A stretch of DNA of 64,000 nucleotides from Caenorhabditis remanei (GCF_010183535.1 NC_071331.1:5952001-6016000); one strand, 5' to 3'. Positions 10,394-21,600 are shown, numbered from the stretch's first letter. Translations and numbers: made by a program. The notes: generated from the letters alone by a model not told the origin.

Positions 10394-11533
10394 TCTGCAA
10401 ATGATGACGTTTCGGCATCCTTTCATTCTTTTATATCTCACAAAAGCATGCTTCTCACGGAAACATGTTTTTTAAAGCCCAGTTTCTCACGTTTAACTTA
10501 CTTTTTTAAAAAATGAATTTAGAGTTGATTTTTCAACTAAAATTTGAAAGAAAAGCGACAAAAATCGGTAAATTTCACAATTTTCATCGTGAAATATACT
10601 GAAGAATGCGTATTTTAGCACTGTTTTCTTATTTTAAACATACTTTTCTCCCAAAAAATAAGGTGACGTGGTTGGCAGGATGCCGAAACTCCGAATTGAT
10701 TCTCTTACCTGAAAAATTATTTAGAGTTGATTTTTCAACTAAAATTTAAAAGAAAAGCGACAAAAATCGATAAATTTCACGGTTTTTAATTGCGAAATAT
10801 ATGAAAAAATTGACTGACTGTGTATAAACGTTGAATACTCAGTCAACGCAATGGCGGGGACTAGCTACTGCAAAGGCTGACGGCCGCGGCCTCCTCCGTG
10901 TGTACTGCTCGAGGAGGAATTTTTCGCAACTCTGGCCCAAAATTTCGCAATTTCTTCTATTTTTTCACTGCTTCTCGTCAAATTACTGCGTTTTTATTTA
11001 TTTTTCTGGTTTAAGTTATTTTTTTACACCGATTAAGGGTAAGGTTCGTCAATTATCCGTAGTTTTTCCCGAAAAATTAACAGCTGAATGAGAAATTCCA
11101 GTGTTTCAAAATTAATAATTTTGCTAGTTCCCTATTTTTCCTGCTTCATATAGCGGTGAGTCTATCACACAAACCTATTTTTCACAGTGTTTTCAGCTAA
11201 TTTTCGACATATTCCTACTAGCTTCTTCTGTCGCCTCTGCTATTTTCTCTGTTGCTATTGTCTCCTCTGCTATTTTCTCTGAACTGTCGTTTTTTTTTCA
11301 GGTAATCTTCGCATCTTCATCAGCGAAACGGCATCCTGCCAACCACGTCACCTCATTGTTTAGTAATTAGTAAGTCGAAAGTGAGAAAGTCTTAATTTCT
11401 TCTGAATTTTAGTCGAAAACAACAACAAAAAAAATTTCTTTCAGATTGAAAGCCGGCGCAGTGCATCGGCAGAGGCTTCATCGCGACAAAACGGCATCCT
11501 GCCAATCAAGTTTCTACAATAATCAGTAAAAAT
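10394..11533. promoter_or_regulatory. Divergent intergenic region of the MULE
   Basis: No coding exon is visible. Two direct ~58-bp repeats (10519-10577 and about 10721-10780) share GTTGATTTTTCAACTAAAAT and GAAAAGCGACAAAAATCG. A CGGCATCCTGCCAA motif occurs at about 11325 and 11490 and, inverted, at 10677, with a related GCATCC in the helicase leader near 10410. A cluster of TIR-type motifs (CCTCTGCTATTTTCTCTGTT) lies at 11235-11290. This arrangement fits a bidirectional promoter with internal transposase-binding sites. Confidence 0.5.
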
Positions 11534-14294
11534 ATGTCACTACCTACGCCTGCTGGCCGATACTTGTCTGCTGAAGATCTTGAAGTGGTATATGACCAGA
11601 AGAAGTGATTCTAGCTAAAATTTCGGTCATAAACTAATATTTTTAAGATTTCAAGACGCGGCCGAGATTGATGACGTCCATTTGCTTCATTTCAAACACG
11701 ACAGAACTCTGTTCGTGCGTGTCCCTGTTAATAGTTCCGACCAGAACCCTCATGATGGTTACATCTGGGGTCAAACGAAGTACGGAAAAGATCGGGTTGT
11801 CGTGTTTAGACATCAACCTACTCGAAAAATAATTGAGTTGTACGGTGCCAAGTGCACGTCGTTGAATTGCACTGAGTTGAATCAACCGCATATCCGAAAT
11901 CAAATCTTTCAATATCAAGATCAAATTTATTGCTACTATTTCACCACAACTGATGAACCCATTTCGATTCCTTCAGAAGGTCTTTTCCCAGTAAAAAAGA
12001 AAAGATTAACTAGTGAGTTTCCCTGCTATGTACCGATTATAAAAGTTTTCCTTCAGAGAACTGCGCGGACATCCTTACTCGTCTCGTTATTCCTGGAAGA
12101 ACCGTGAAACAAGCTCTGTCAACTGCTCGTGAAATGGGAATGACAGATGTTACAAAAAAGCAAGTTCTTAACGTCAGCAGACGTTGCGTCGACTGCGTTT
12201 TTACGAAAAATGGGCCACGAGCGAGATCTTCTCTGGCGATGGCAGAGAAAATCAAACAAGAAAATCCGGATCTTACATGGTTTGAACAAAGTAAGATCTT
12301 ACAAGAGAACTGCCAGCAACTATAATAATTAATCTATGTTTCAGCTAACAATGTGCTCACTGAATTCACATCGATTCGCGTGTTCAAAGATGCTTGTAAG
12401 ATTTTCTATGAAGGATGTCCTCCGCTGGACGAGTGGGAAGCTTATACAGAATTGGTCGAAGATATGATCAATGACAAAAATTTGAGAGAATCCGAATTGC
12501 CTAAGCTCTACGATCACTATCCAAACGGTGTCTTTTTTCCGTCAAGGCTCCATGTCGACACTACATACCGTTTATCCGACATGTACATCACTGTTGTGCT
12601 GGGTGAAACTGGAAATTTCTTGACTAAACCATCCGGAAAAGCCCGCGTGATTCCTCTCCTGTACATGTTACACTCCTCGAGATCCCGCATCACTCACGAA
12701 AAAGCTGCTTTGGCACTGAAAGAAGCACTTATGGAACACTCAAATCCTTTCAGTCCCAAGAAGTTTCCTTGTTTACTTCTAGATGGAGAAGAAGCTCTTC
12801 AAGTGTATGGAGAGGTGACTTTTCTTTTCAAAGCATTCAATCTGAACGGTTATCATTATTTTCAGACTCTAAATGCCGAAGTAATCCGTTGTGATGTACA
12901 TTTGCTATCAGTAATTCGGTACAATCATGGAGGAAAAGCAGCAGCTGATGCCGCTAAACCGTTCTTATTCGGAAGAATGAAGGAAGGAACTTGGCACGCT
13001 GGGATTCTCGGATGCTTCTCTCTTTCATCTTTCAATCGTCGTGTAGAGAAGTGTAAAAACAAATTGGACCCGCTGGTGTATGATTGGATTGTTTCAAATA
13101 AGCAAATGCTGATGCAATATGCCTCTTCGGCTGCTAAATTGAGAAGTGGACATCTTATCCAATTTTCAACCAACAACACTAATGAAACATTCAACAAGCA
13201 TATCAAGGCCAATTTGACGAAAATGCATTCCGCGTCTCAACTTATCCAGAAAATTGATCATTTTGTTTCAGGTACTTATTACTCAGCTTGCACTTATCTG
13301 TTAAATGGTTTTTATTTAGATAGCCTGAAGGAATGTTGGCTATCATCCATCGGAGCGTCCGATTGTGTTAAGCTGAAGGTCGACATTTCTACATACACTG
13401 AGAACCAGAAGCTATCTCACTACAAAGAAATTGGTTTAAGTGGATATATTGCTATGGGATTAGGATGCCCGCGATCACTGGCTAATGGATTGCTTATGAT
13501 CGATCTTTTCTATGCATCTCATGTTGTGTTTTAGGATTTGATTATCGAAAAGTGATCGAGGAGGAAGAAAAACTTGTTGATATCAAAATTACGTTCAGCA
13601 ATTCCGACGTCTTCCATCTTGAAAACGAAAAATATTCGAAATCCGATGCCGTCAATCGATACGTAACAGTCCGGGCGGACTCTAGTGGAATCCATTGCAA
13701 CCTTTGTGTCATCACTCTCCCTTCTTTTTTGTGTTGTCACATGTTAGTTTCGTATTCTATCATTTTAGCTCAACCCCTTTTTTTAGCACCTTGTGTCTCA
13801 AATCGATGCAGTTCTCCGATCGTCAAAAATACTGGACTCTTCTCGCTCGTCCGAAACCGACGCAACCGAAAAATGGATTCTCTAAGGCTTGTGGCCAAAA
13901 ACCTCATGATCGACTCGGTACAAAACCATCTGCCGGAAACCACGTGAGAGTAATCGAAGACGTCACCAAGTAAGTATATGTTTTCCGAGAATGCCAAGTT
14001 CACTTTAATATTCAGCATGTCAATATTTGACTCCACTTCTTCAACCATGGCTTCTCCCGCTGCCTCTTTGAACTCAAGTTCGGTTTCTACGCCAGGGGAT
14101 TCAAGCAGACGCTCCTCGAATCGTAAAAGGTACTACTCTTTGTTACTTCTTCGACAATCATCGCTTCATTTAGACATCGTCCTCCTCGCTATAGTCCTCC
14201 ATATGGTTCCGACACTTCAATTATGGCATCGGATGTTTCTCAAAATCCACCGTCCCACAACGTCTCCGACTTCTTGTCTTCACCAGTTTATTAA
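11534..14294 (+). CDS. MULE-type DDE transposase with SWIM-like C-terminal zinc motif
   Basis: Ten exons join in frame: 11534-11604, 11648-12012, 12057-12290, 12345-12814, 12866-13271, 13320-13433, 13535-13742, 13787-13969, 14016-14129 and 14174-14294, about 761 residues. Likely catalytic residues: first Asp in SRLHVDTTYRLSD (about 295), second in PCLLLDGEEALQ (about 370), Glu in STNNTNETFNKHIKANL (about 486). Between the last two is IRCDVHL, the C-x2-H signature of MULE transposases. A CNLC...FLCCHI motif at about 608-623 matches the SWIM pattern common at MULE C-termini. The N-terminal part (DGYIWGQTK..VVVFRH..KCTSLNC) may be a FLYWCH-like DNA-binding zinc domain; less certain. The tail after residue 690 is Ser/Pro-rich. 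Intron 1 ends in an unusual TTTTTAAG acceptor. Introns at 12815-12865 and 13272-13319 are multiples of three without stops, so retention would keep the frame. Confidence 0.9.
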
Positions 14295-14534
14295 TTATTT
14301 TTATCCTCTATCTTATTGTTTTTTTGTTTTTTTTCTTGCTTGCGCAACTTGTTGTTCCCGTTGTTTTCCCGATTTTCTGGCCATCTGCACACTTAGCACT
14401 TCATAGTTATCTCTTCTGTTAAAACTTTGTTTGTTTCTTCTTTAACCCGACGTTTCTTGTTTGACTAATCCCGTTTATTCCGTCATTCGAATAGATTGTT
14501 AGCGAGAAATCTCTTATATTTCTGTATGCCAATA
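14295..14534 (+). other. MULE 3' flank of the transposase, no gene
   Basis: Between the transposase stop codon and the right TIR the sequence is T-rich (runs of TTTTTTGTTTTTTTTC). It presumably contains the transposase 3' UTR, but I see no canonical AATAAA. Confidence 0.4.
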
Positions 14535-14763
14535 GAAAAATAGCAGCTGAGCTAAATTTATAGCAGCTGAGACTATCAATAGCAGCAGAGATATTTATAG
14601 CAGAAGAGTTTGGAAATAGCAGAAGAGTTATAGCAGATGAGTCAAAAATAGCAGAAGAGTTATAGCAGATGAGTCAAAAATAGCAGAAGAGTCACTATAG
14701 CATAAGAGACGAAATAGCAGATGACCCGATAGCAGAAGATTCCAAAGCAAAAGAGTATCTGCC
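14535..14763. repeat. Right MULE terminal inverted repeat
   Basis: Complement of the left TIR. It has at least ten copies of AATAGCAGA(A/T)GAG and a 33-bp tandem unit (AGAGTTATAGCAGATGAGTC) present twice here but absent from the left end, so the inner TIRs have evolved by unequal repeat gain. Confidence 0.85.
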
Positions 14764-14778
14764 CGGAACACTTATACT

Positions 14779-15546
14779 ATGGCATCTCGTTGGGTCGTCT
14801 TCATCATTCTTCTGATGGCATGTTCAATACAACTCGGATGCTCTGCTCCCATCTTGTCGAAACGCGAGGCATCTGAAGAAGATACAAAGACAACGATAGT
14901 TTCAATAAATGATTGGCGGAGTAAGGTAGCTCGTTGGAAAAATATTGCCAACATGAATGAACTGGTAAGATCTTAATTCCATCAGAGAAGTCCTAACCTT
15001 ATTTTTTTGAGGTATGGGACAAAGAACTAGAAAGAAAGGCGTCGAAGATGACATGTAATCGAATGGTGACTGGACCGGATTACACAGTCGCAGTTATTCC
15101 TTCTGAACAAGCACTGGCTAAATTGGGATCGTCATATGAAATTTTGCTCGGTTTCTGTGCTCCTACACAAACCAAAGTAGGATGTTTCGAATTCCACCCA
15201 CCTTGTGTTGGAACGCTCGGAGCTAATTATGCGGGCGTTTGTCTCATTGGACCAAAGTGAGTTAATTCACGAAACAAATGAATACCTATAATAAATTTCC
15301 AGAAATGAAATAAGTCATTCGGATTCCAAAGAAGGCGAACCGGGATCCGCATGTCCAGGGGAAAAACGGCACGATGGACTGTGTGTTACTCAGGTGGAAC
15401 AAGTGGAAGAAGTTAAGGAAGCGCCGAAATCAGTGGAGGCGAAAATGGTCGGTGCCGACGTTACCCCATCCGAATCGAACTCGTATTTTGTGTCCATTTA
15501 CATGGCTTTCTTGTGCGCAGCCATCATGGCTTATGCTTCTCAATAA
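14779..15546 (+). CDS. Small secreted CAP/SCP-like protein with hydrophobic C-terminus
   Basis: Three exons: 14779-14964, 15012-15256 and 15303-15546, about 224 residues. The N-terminus is a clear signal peptide (WVVFIILLMACSIQLGCSA). After it, NIANMNELVWDKELERKASK matches the start of the CAP/SCP domain (usual pattern N.L.WD..L...A). YEILLGFCAPTQTKVGCFEF and YAGVCLIGP correspond to the later domain, which is short and degenerate: the usual GHYTQ-type motifs are not visible. An acidic linker is followed by SYFVSIYMAFLCAAIMAYAS, a C-terminal hydrophobic stretch suggesting a GPI signal or membrane anchor. AATAAA follows directly at the stop. Exon 2 uses a non-consensus TTTTGAG acceptor. The MULE ends 15 bp before the ATG, so expression may be altered. 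The function of CAP proteins in worms is mostly unknown. Confidence 0.75.
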
Positions 15547-16061
15547 AAATTATTAGAGATTGAGTTGGAAAAATAGTGTGAAGAACAATGTCTGCGATGG
15601 CAGAGACTCCATGAAATGCACAAATTTTCAATTACAGACAATTCCAGAGGATCTTTGAAAATTAGTATAAAAATTTAAAAGTGAAAAAACTTCACTGTTA
15701 CTTCATAATTTAATATTTGCAAATCAGTGAAACTGCTATTGTTTGTACCTGAACGGGTTTATGTACACTGAATAGTTTCTAGCTATGATCGTCAGCTTAT
15801 TTTAAAAAGCAACTTCACTCTACCTAATTATTTAATAGAAAAAGTTATTTATCAAATTTCGGTTTCCATAATCTTCAATGACGTTCGCAGGTTGAAAACT
15901 GAATGCTGAAGAATTTTTACGCACATCACGCAATCTCATGAATAATTCTTTTGCCAGGAGGACGCTCATCGATATTTAAAATATTTTCCGCTAACACTCA
16001 CTTTTTTAAATCATCATTTCTATTTCTCTTCTTATAGTTAGCGGCAATTAATACTCGAACG
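15547..16061 (+). other. Intergenic region, start of duplicated block 1
   Basis: No ORF of note. From about 15855 the sequence (CAATGACGTTCGCAGGTTGA, then CCAGGAGGACGCTCATCGAT) matches 29632 onwards, so this marks the visible left edge of the segmental duplication and the shared upstream region of the BTB gene and its pseudogene. Confidence 0.5.
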
Positions 16062-16893
16062 ATGTCCTCTCAACGGATAATCAAATTAAACATTGGCGGA
16101 ACAGTATTCCAAACTACAAAAGACACATTGACAAGATACGAAGGCATGTTCAGAACCATGTTTGAGACTGAAATCCCTGTAAGTTTTCTGAATTTTCAAC
16201 AATATTTTCATTATGATTTCAGCTAGAAAAAGACGAAAACGGATGCATATTCATCGATCGAGACGCCAAACATTTCCGACTAATTCTGAATTTCCTCCGT
16301 GATGGTCACATAACTCTCCCAGATTCTGAAATAGAAGTAGAGGAGATTTATAAAGAATCCAGCTACTATTTATTGGATGGATTGATGCATTTGTGTCAGG
16401 AAAGATGTAATGATGACAGGCGGTTGAAGGAGATGAGGCATATTGAGAATAAGACGGAGTTATTGAAAACAGTCTTACATTCCAGGAAGGTAGGGAAATC
16501 AAACAGCTGGTCCTATTGAAGTTCCATGTTTAGACCAAACTAATAATTAGTTTAAAACATAAAATATTTTCCAGGCATTCCTCATATTCTTCTACGAACC
16601 AGAGAATGTAGTCCGCGTGGAGAACTTCTTCAATGAAGGTGTCTTTCCTGCAACGATTGCTCATTTGAAAAAGTTTATTGCGGAATTTGAATCGAAATTC
16701 GATTTTTATTATACGGCAGGTGAGCACTATGCAGCATGACTATCTTTATGCATATTTGCTTCTAGGAGGTAGTGAAGAAGGATGGTCGTGTGTACACTAC
16801 AAAGACTACAATTCCACGTTCATTGCGGCTTACAGTTGGTCTCGCGACTTTTTGGATGATATTAGGATGAGCCTGAAAGATAAGGAGCTTTGA
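16062..16893 (+). CDS. KCTD-like BTB/POZ (T1-type) protein
   Basis: Four exons: 16062-16178, 16223-16489, 16575-16719 and 16766-16893, 218 residues, all with consensus splice sites. The N-terminus reads IIKLNIGGTVFQTTKDTLTR, then MFRTMFE, then CIFIDRDAKHFRLILNFLRD. These are the hallmark blocks of the potassium-channel T1-type BTB domain (residues about 5-100) found in KCTD proteins, which act as cullin-3 adaptors or self-assembling scaffolds. The C-terminal half (FYEPENVVRVENFF, GSEEGWSCVHYKDYNSTF) is the usual length for worm KCTD-like proteins; I do not recognise a further domain. The ATG is preceded by GCGGCAATTAATACTCGAACG without an acceptor. A broken paralog lies at 29792-30627. The particular partner or pathway cannot be told from sequence. 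Confidence 0.85.
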
Positions 16894-17259
16894 GATGAAT
16901 AAATTTGAAAAAGGAGATAAATTAATTTCAAATGATCTTGAAAAATAAAAACTTCATAGTCGAAACGGAAGATTTTCTATTTTTCGAAAAAAAAGCTAAT
17001 TTGAGAACACTATTCTGTTTCCACTTGATGACAAAATGATTAAGATGCGTTCAGAATGTTTCGGAATATGTTTTCGTTTCGCCTGTTGTGTATTAGGTAA
17101 TCGCTGTTGGGCTCTAATATTTTTAAACCATATTTTCTCATGAACAAATAGTGGATTAAGGGGACGATCGATGTTTCTCAAAACACAAATAATTATTTTC
17201 AGAACATGCGTATTGATTCTGTTTTACATTTAGCTCAAAACTTTCAGTTAGCCCAACAC
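16894..17259 (+). other. Gene-free interval downstream of the BTB gene
   Basis: AATAAATTTG right after the stop (about 16898) can serve as poly(A) signal. The rest is AT-rich without recognisable features. Confidence 0.4.
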
Positions 17260-18366
17260 TATTGCAAAAGATCCTCCACGTGTTACTCAATCCCATAAGC
17301 TTTAAACTCAAATACGGAAATAACCAGTTTCAAGCTCAATTTATTTGAAAAACAATTTCAACAGTAATCAGTGATGTTTCATAGTGATGAAAATGCATGT
17401 TTCCTCTGCTTCAACTCAAAAATTTTTGATTATTTTATTTCGGTTTTATGTTCTTGGGATGTTTTGCATGTTTCAATAAATGAAGCACGTTCGCTTTACT
17501 GTAAAACCTATGAAGTTCATTCCTACAATATTGAGATTTCAACCAGGCGTGATGGTAGATTACATGAGTGAAAAAGCTGAAGTAATTGGAGTAAACTCAG
17601 GAGGCAGAAACTGTGATAAATCACAAAGACATTTGTTATTAATCGGGAGTCGGTGCCGACAATGAAAACCTCACTGACATTCTGGCGTCATTCACTGAAT
17701 TACCAACACCTTCAAAGTCAGCAACTAAAATAATTATTCGAAACACGTTTTTTTTAAACTCAGGATACTATGAAGTGAAACACTGTCATTGGGAGTTGCT
17801 ATCTGGTTTCGTGAATACCATATTTGTCAAGACTCGGGCCTTGGAAAATTTTTGATGGCCCGGCCCGCCCCGAAGACCCGGCTTCAAAAAAATAGCAAAT
17901 TAAAAAGTTTTTTGGCGTTTTTCAATCTGAATTTTGGCGCCAATTATTCGGGCCGAGCGTTGACAACTGTGACTGCGAAAACCCTGAATTTCTCTTTAAC
18001 AATTTATTCGAGAAAGAATTGTTCAACAGACCTAACGAATTGTTGAAATGAGCAAAACGAAACAGCCGAAAAATGCGAAAAACGACTTTTTTGTAATTTA
18101 ATATTTCCTTCATTTCATTTTGTTTGACGTTCTCACTTAATATAGCTCAAGAATTCAGGAATCTAAGAAAAAATGGATTACGAACACTCTGGAGAGCAGT
18201 AAATAATTTTCGAAGGGGAAAAATCAATTTAACAGTTGATGTTACCATCCCAGTAGTTCTGTATTGTGAGAAACAGAAATGTAAATTTAAAGTAAAATTT
18301 CAAGTTTTCTGGATAAAAGTAAGGGATTGTGAGTTTAATGAAGTTAAGTATTACAAAACACAATAA
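17260..18366 (+). pseudogene. Eroded small-gene remnants in block 1 (paralog at 31670-32700)
   Basis: A short ORF at 17480-17665 contains MKFIPTILRFQPGVMVDY and SGGRNCDKSQRHLLLIG; its continuation ADNENLTDILASFTELPTPS lies in another frame, so the gene looks frameshifted. At 18124-18366 another ORF reads NLRKNGLRTLWRAVNNFRRG, then KCKFKVKFQVFWIKV; its paralog at about 32500-32720 is also broken. Between them, at about 17825-17960, is a degenerate GGCCCG-family MITE fragment (CTCGGGCCTTGG, GGCCCGGCCCGCCCCGAAGA). I recognise no family. Confidence 0.35.
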
Positions 18367-19589
18367 GAAAACTATTGTCAATAGCAAAGTCCACCATAAA
18401 ATGAAAATGCTGAAACAGAGAGTTGGAATAACAAGGAAAGGAAATAAACAGTTATCAATATATGTAAAATTGTAAGTTGTACCTTTAACAGCGAGAAAAA
18501 TTCAAGATCACACGTCGATTACTGTATCTTGTGGAGATTCTGATTCTACCCCTAATGTAAACTATCCAAGACAAAATCAGTACGAAAAGCGCGAAACAAA
18601 AAATGAGACCGAATGAAAGAAAAAAGAGACATTGTTTATGTCAAACCCCTGAAACATCACTTTAAAAAAAAGTTTTCTCATTTCTGCAAATAGTTTATTT
18701 TCGGTAGAATCTGGGCACTAGTCCTATTAAGAACCGTTCCAGTATGATCAGAACTTCCCGAATCGAAACTTGTAAGAATCTGAACTGAGTGAAGACGATC
18801 TTCATTTTAAGCCAATACACCTTAAAGGAGGTGAGAACTCAAAAAATTAATTTGTCTCAAACTTCACCTATATGAATAAAATTGGACCGTATACTCAAAT
18901 CGGGGAACGAAAATATTTGTCAAAGACCTGCCATGGAAAAACCAATACTGTGAGAATACTGCGCCGCCGGATTAGGAAAACAGAACTAGTCCTATTGAGA
19001 ACCGTTCCAACATGACCGTCCCTGATCAGAACCGCCCGAATCGAAACTTATACGAATCTGAACTGACTGAGAGAAGAGAAATCTTCATTTTAAGCCAATA
19101 TACCTTAATTTGGTAGTTCTGATTTCAATGTCTCTGATGAGGGGTACCACTCACGTTGTACATTGTACCAAAAACAAAACATTGGAGAAAATGAGCACAC
19201 TGAATCAGAAAAAATTTGAAAAAATCATGTTTCAACGGGTCGAAATAAATCAATGTTGTTTTTGCTTTCGTTTGATCCAAAACTCGACTAAAAAAGGTTC
19301 TGTGAAATATTGGATCAGACCACGTTATAGCACCGCAAAACGGAATACAAAACTATATACGCAGAGGTTTACAATTGATTTTTTCTTACTATTTTTTCAT
19401 TATCAACAGAAATATGTAACAATTGCGTTTTCTTGCTTAATGTTTATTTGCTTCCATCAGACTCGATAACAACAATCTCAGCTCCTATTCAAAAACGTGT
19501 TTCTCAAATCTGCCAAAGCAACACTTTTCATTGGAAAGTGTTTCATGCCGCATGAAATTTGAACATTTCGAAATTTCCAATACTTTGAA
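18367..19589 (+). other. No clear gene; internal ~120-bp direct repeat
   Basis: The stretch at about 18719-18840 (GTCCTATTAAGAACCGTTCC to CCAATACACCTTAAAGGAGG) recurs at about 18988-19115 with roughly 85% identity. A lone ORF at 19110-19469 has no splice context or family resemblance that I can see. Confidence 0.35.
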
Positions 19590-20148
19590 TTGCTGATTTG
19601 ATCCACTTATCTCATTAAGAAATCAAGAAATTCCCTAGATCGATCGAGCAGAAACAATTCTCATGGAGACAGGTGCAAACACGGAAGACGAGTCATATAT
19701 ATGTGAGGATGCCGACCTTATCTCCATGGGAAATCGGATAAGTGAGGACAATTATTTCACGTCCCTGATTACAGTCTCATTCAGTTGATTTTGTCAATCT
19801 TACTTTTCGTTCCTATCAGGTGGTGGCCTCTCTTTTCCTCTTTGTAGTTTCCATAGATATGAAGTTACTGTATGCCAAATCCAACCAATAGGTAAAACAC
19901 TCTCAAATTAACTACAAAGTTTTCCAACTGTTTTTCTTATCTTTTCTTTTAAAACACATTCCGTTTTTCTTTAGATACTGAGAACTGAATACTCTGTTTT
20001 TTCATTGAAAAAAACTAAACCATATGATCTCAATTTTCGAACAAAATTACATTTTAAAAAATCGATGTTTTTAGTTATCTTAGTGTCAGAATCATAGCTT
20101 GAAACACTCGTCCCCCTTTTCTCTATTTTTTCTTCCCTAACTCCCATT

Positions 20149-21290
20149 ATTGATTCCTCCTGCGGTAGATCAAACAAACAGCAGATGTCCCATGTCAATT
20201 CTTCACATTGTCACTCTCAGTCTTTTGTCCGTGTCATTCCTCTTCACAATATTACCACCTGCTTACCTATCTCTATGTGAAATCTGACCGGAAGGTGCAA
20301 ATAAGCCCCGCCCTTCGATTGCAACTGCTAGTTGGCTAGTATTCTGTCATTCTCATCTCATTCCGGCCTATTATGAGTTCTTTTAGTTTTTCTCTCATTT
20401 GCAAAAGGCACCCTTCTTTATTTTCCTATTCTTTGACGGTTTCCTTTATAAATTCCAACTCTTTTATACGAAATGATTAAAGTTGATAAGTTTCCAGCCA
20501 CGACCAACCACTACAACGACCCAGAACTGGATACAGCCGCAACACAACGATGGATCCACAAAAAGAAGAAGATGGAAATAACGTGAGTGAAATCTTCTAG
20601 AATACACAAAAATTGCGATCGAAAATATCAAAAACAGTATACTATCTTTCTATTCTTCTGACTTCCCCCACCATTCTTTCTTGTGTCGGATCCTGTAAGA
20701 CTCGGTCAGTTACGCTGCGAGTAGTCTTACCTATGGGCTGTGGAAATACTCACGGTAGACGCGGGATTGAATCCTCCCGATCTAGAATATGTCAGAAATT
20801 CAATCGAAAGGAAGAAAAAAGAGGATTATTTCTTTTTAATTTACTTCCCCCACCATTCTTATCTGTGTCGGTTCCGGTTAGACACGGTCAGTTACGCTGC
20901 GTAAGGTCTATAATTATCCGGGCTGTGGGTTTACTCACGGTAGACGCGGGTTTGAATCCTCCCGGTCTAGAATACGCGAAAATTTCAATAAAAAATATCA
21001 GGAAAACGTATATTAACCCTTAAACAACCTTACTTGATTTCATAAAAATCGACCAGTGCAACGACGGATGAACGAATCATCATCAATGATTGGATTCGTT
21101 AAAAAGGACAGCCGGCTAGATGCAACCACAAGAAGCGATTCAGACACCGGATCCTGTCCATCAGGCAACAGATGATTCCAGTATTGGTAAGTTAATTTGA
21201 ACCTCGGAATGTTGTCATTCCTTCAGACACCCTATCAGAAGTTTATTTCAGTTTGGTAAGAATACTAGGTTTACCACTTTTCATCCTGTA
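20149..21290 (+). repeat. Small-ORF unit D1
   Basis: First of five related units (others near 22560, 33470, 35265 and 45340). Shared order: TGATTCCTCCTGCGGTAGAT and a signal-like region ending ACCTATCTCTATGTGAAATC, a TTTCCTTTATAAATTCC TATA-like box, then an exon (ATG at 20473, donor GTGAGT after 20582) encoding KFPATTNHYNDPELDTAATQ, then an intron with two structured repeats, then a second exon-like block ending in ATTCCAGTATTGGTAAG. In D1 the second block has in-frame stops in the phase I would expect. Either a young, fast-evolving gene family or decaying copies; I do not recognise the protein. Confidence 0.5.
20661..20972 (+). repeat. Paired structured repeats (types 1 and 2) in D1
   Basis: Type 1 (20661-20790) and type 2 (20842-20972) each start ACTTCCCCCACCATTCT and end in (G/A)TTGAATCCTCCCG plus TCTAGAATA. 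Between are hairpins: GTGTC..GACAC, TTACGCTGCGTGA, a GTCT..TAGAC stem enclosing GTGGGTTTACTCAC, and CGGG..CCCG around a TTTGAATC loop. GGTTTGAATCC resembles a tRNA B box with one change. Non-coding structured RNA or a tRNA-derived short element; undecided. Confidence 0.5.
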
Positions 21291-21349
21291 ACAAAAGGGG
21301 ACTAAAGGAAAAAAAGCATATGTAACTTCAAAACGGATAGATTAAGATT

Positions 21350-21600
21350 AAATAGCACACCGCAAGACGGTTGGGACCTATCACTCCGCTGCTACTGAGC
21401 CTCGTGCGTCGACAACTCCGCGTGTGAGAGAGGGAGAGAGAGAAACAAAGTGAAGGGAACGTCGTTAAATGAGAGAACGTTTGAATTACCTGTGACAGTT
21501 ATGCTTTTTGTCTTTAAATAACTGCACCAAAAATGTGAACCAATGGAAATTACCTTGTTGAAACTGAAAAAGTAGGCAAATATCTGTTTCATCCACCATT
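21350..21600 (-). other. Repeat segment shared with 23560-23760 and 36290-36440
   Basis: Contains GACCGCAAGACGGTTGGGAC-like sequence (here ACCGCAAGACGGTTGGGACC), then CACTCCGCTGCTACTGA and AGAGAGAAACAAAGTGAAGG, present in all three places after the small-ORF units. No gene is evident. Confidence 0.4.

Larger units (their letters stand above)
7157..14763. mobile_element. Complete Mutator-like (MULE) DNA transposon with transposase and SF1 helicase genes
   Basis: The element is bounded by inverted repeats (left GGCAGATACTCTTCTGCTTT, right its near-exact complement) and a perfect 9-bp target duplication, CGGAACACT (7148-7156 and 14764-14772); 9 bp is the classic MULE size. It spans 7607 bp. It holds two divergently transcribed multi-exon genes whose splice sites and frames all work: a minus-strand UPF1-like helicase (7495-10393) and a plus-strand DDE transposase with a C-terminal SWIM-like motif (11534-14294). 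The TIRs are made of repeated (C)TCTTCTGCTATT motifs. Intact frames and a perfect duplication argue for a recent insertion. A helicase partner is not something I know from described MULEs. Confidence 0.9.

Noticed and set aside
7157..14763. Helitron, CACTA or Academ identity for the 7.6-kb element
   Set aside because: It has TIRs and a 9-bp duplication, no HUH or PIF1-type motifs, and C-x2-H plus SWIM features in the transposase, which together point to MULE.
15360..15546. Separate downstream gene in the CAP gene's last exon
   Set aside because: The alternative frame lacks a signal or splice support; the CAP gene frame continues through all three exons to the stop.
20661..20972. CRISPR-like array from the repeated hairpin units
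   Set aside because: A nematode genome, only two diverged units per locus, no regular spacers.
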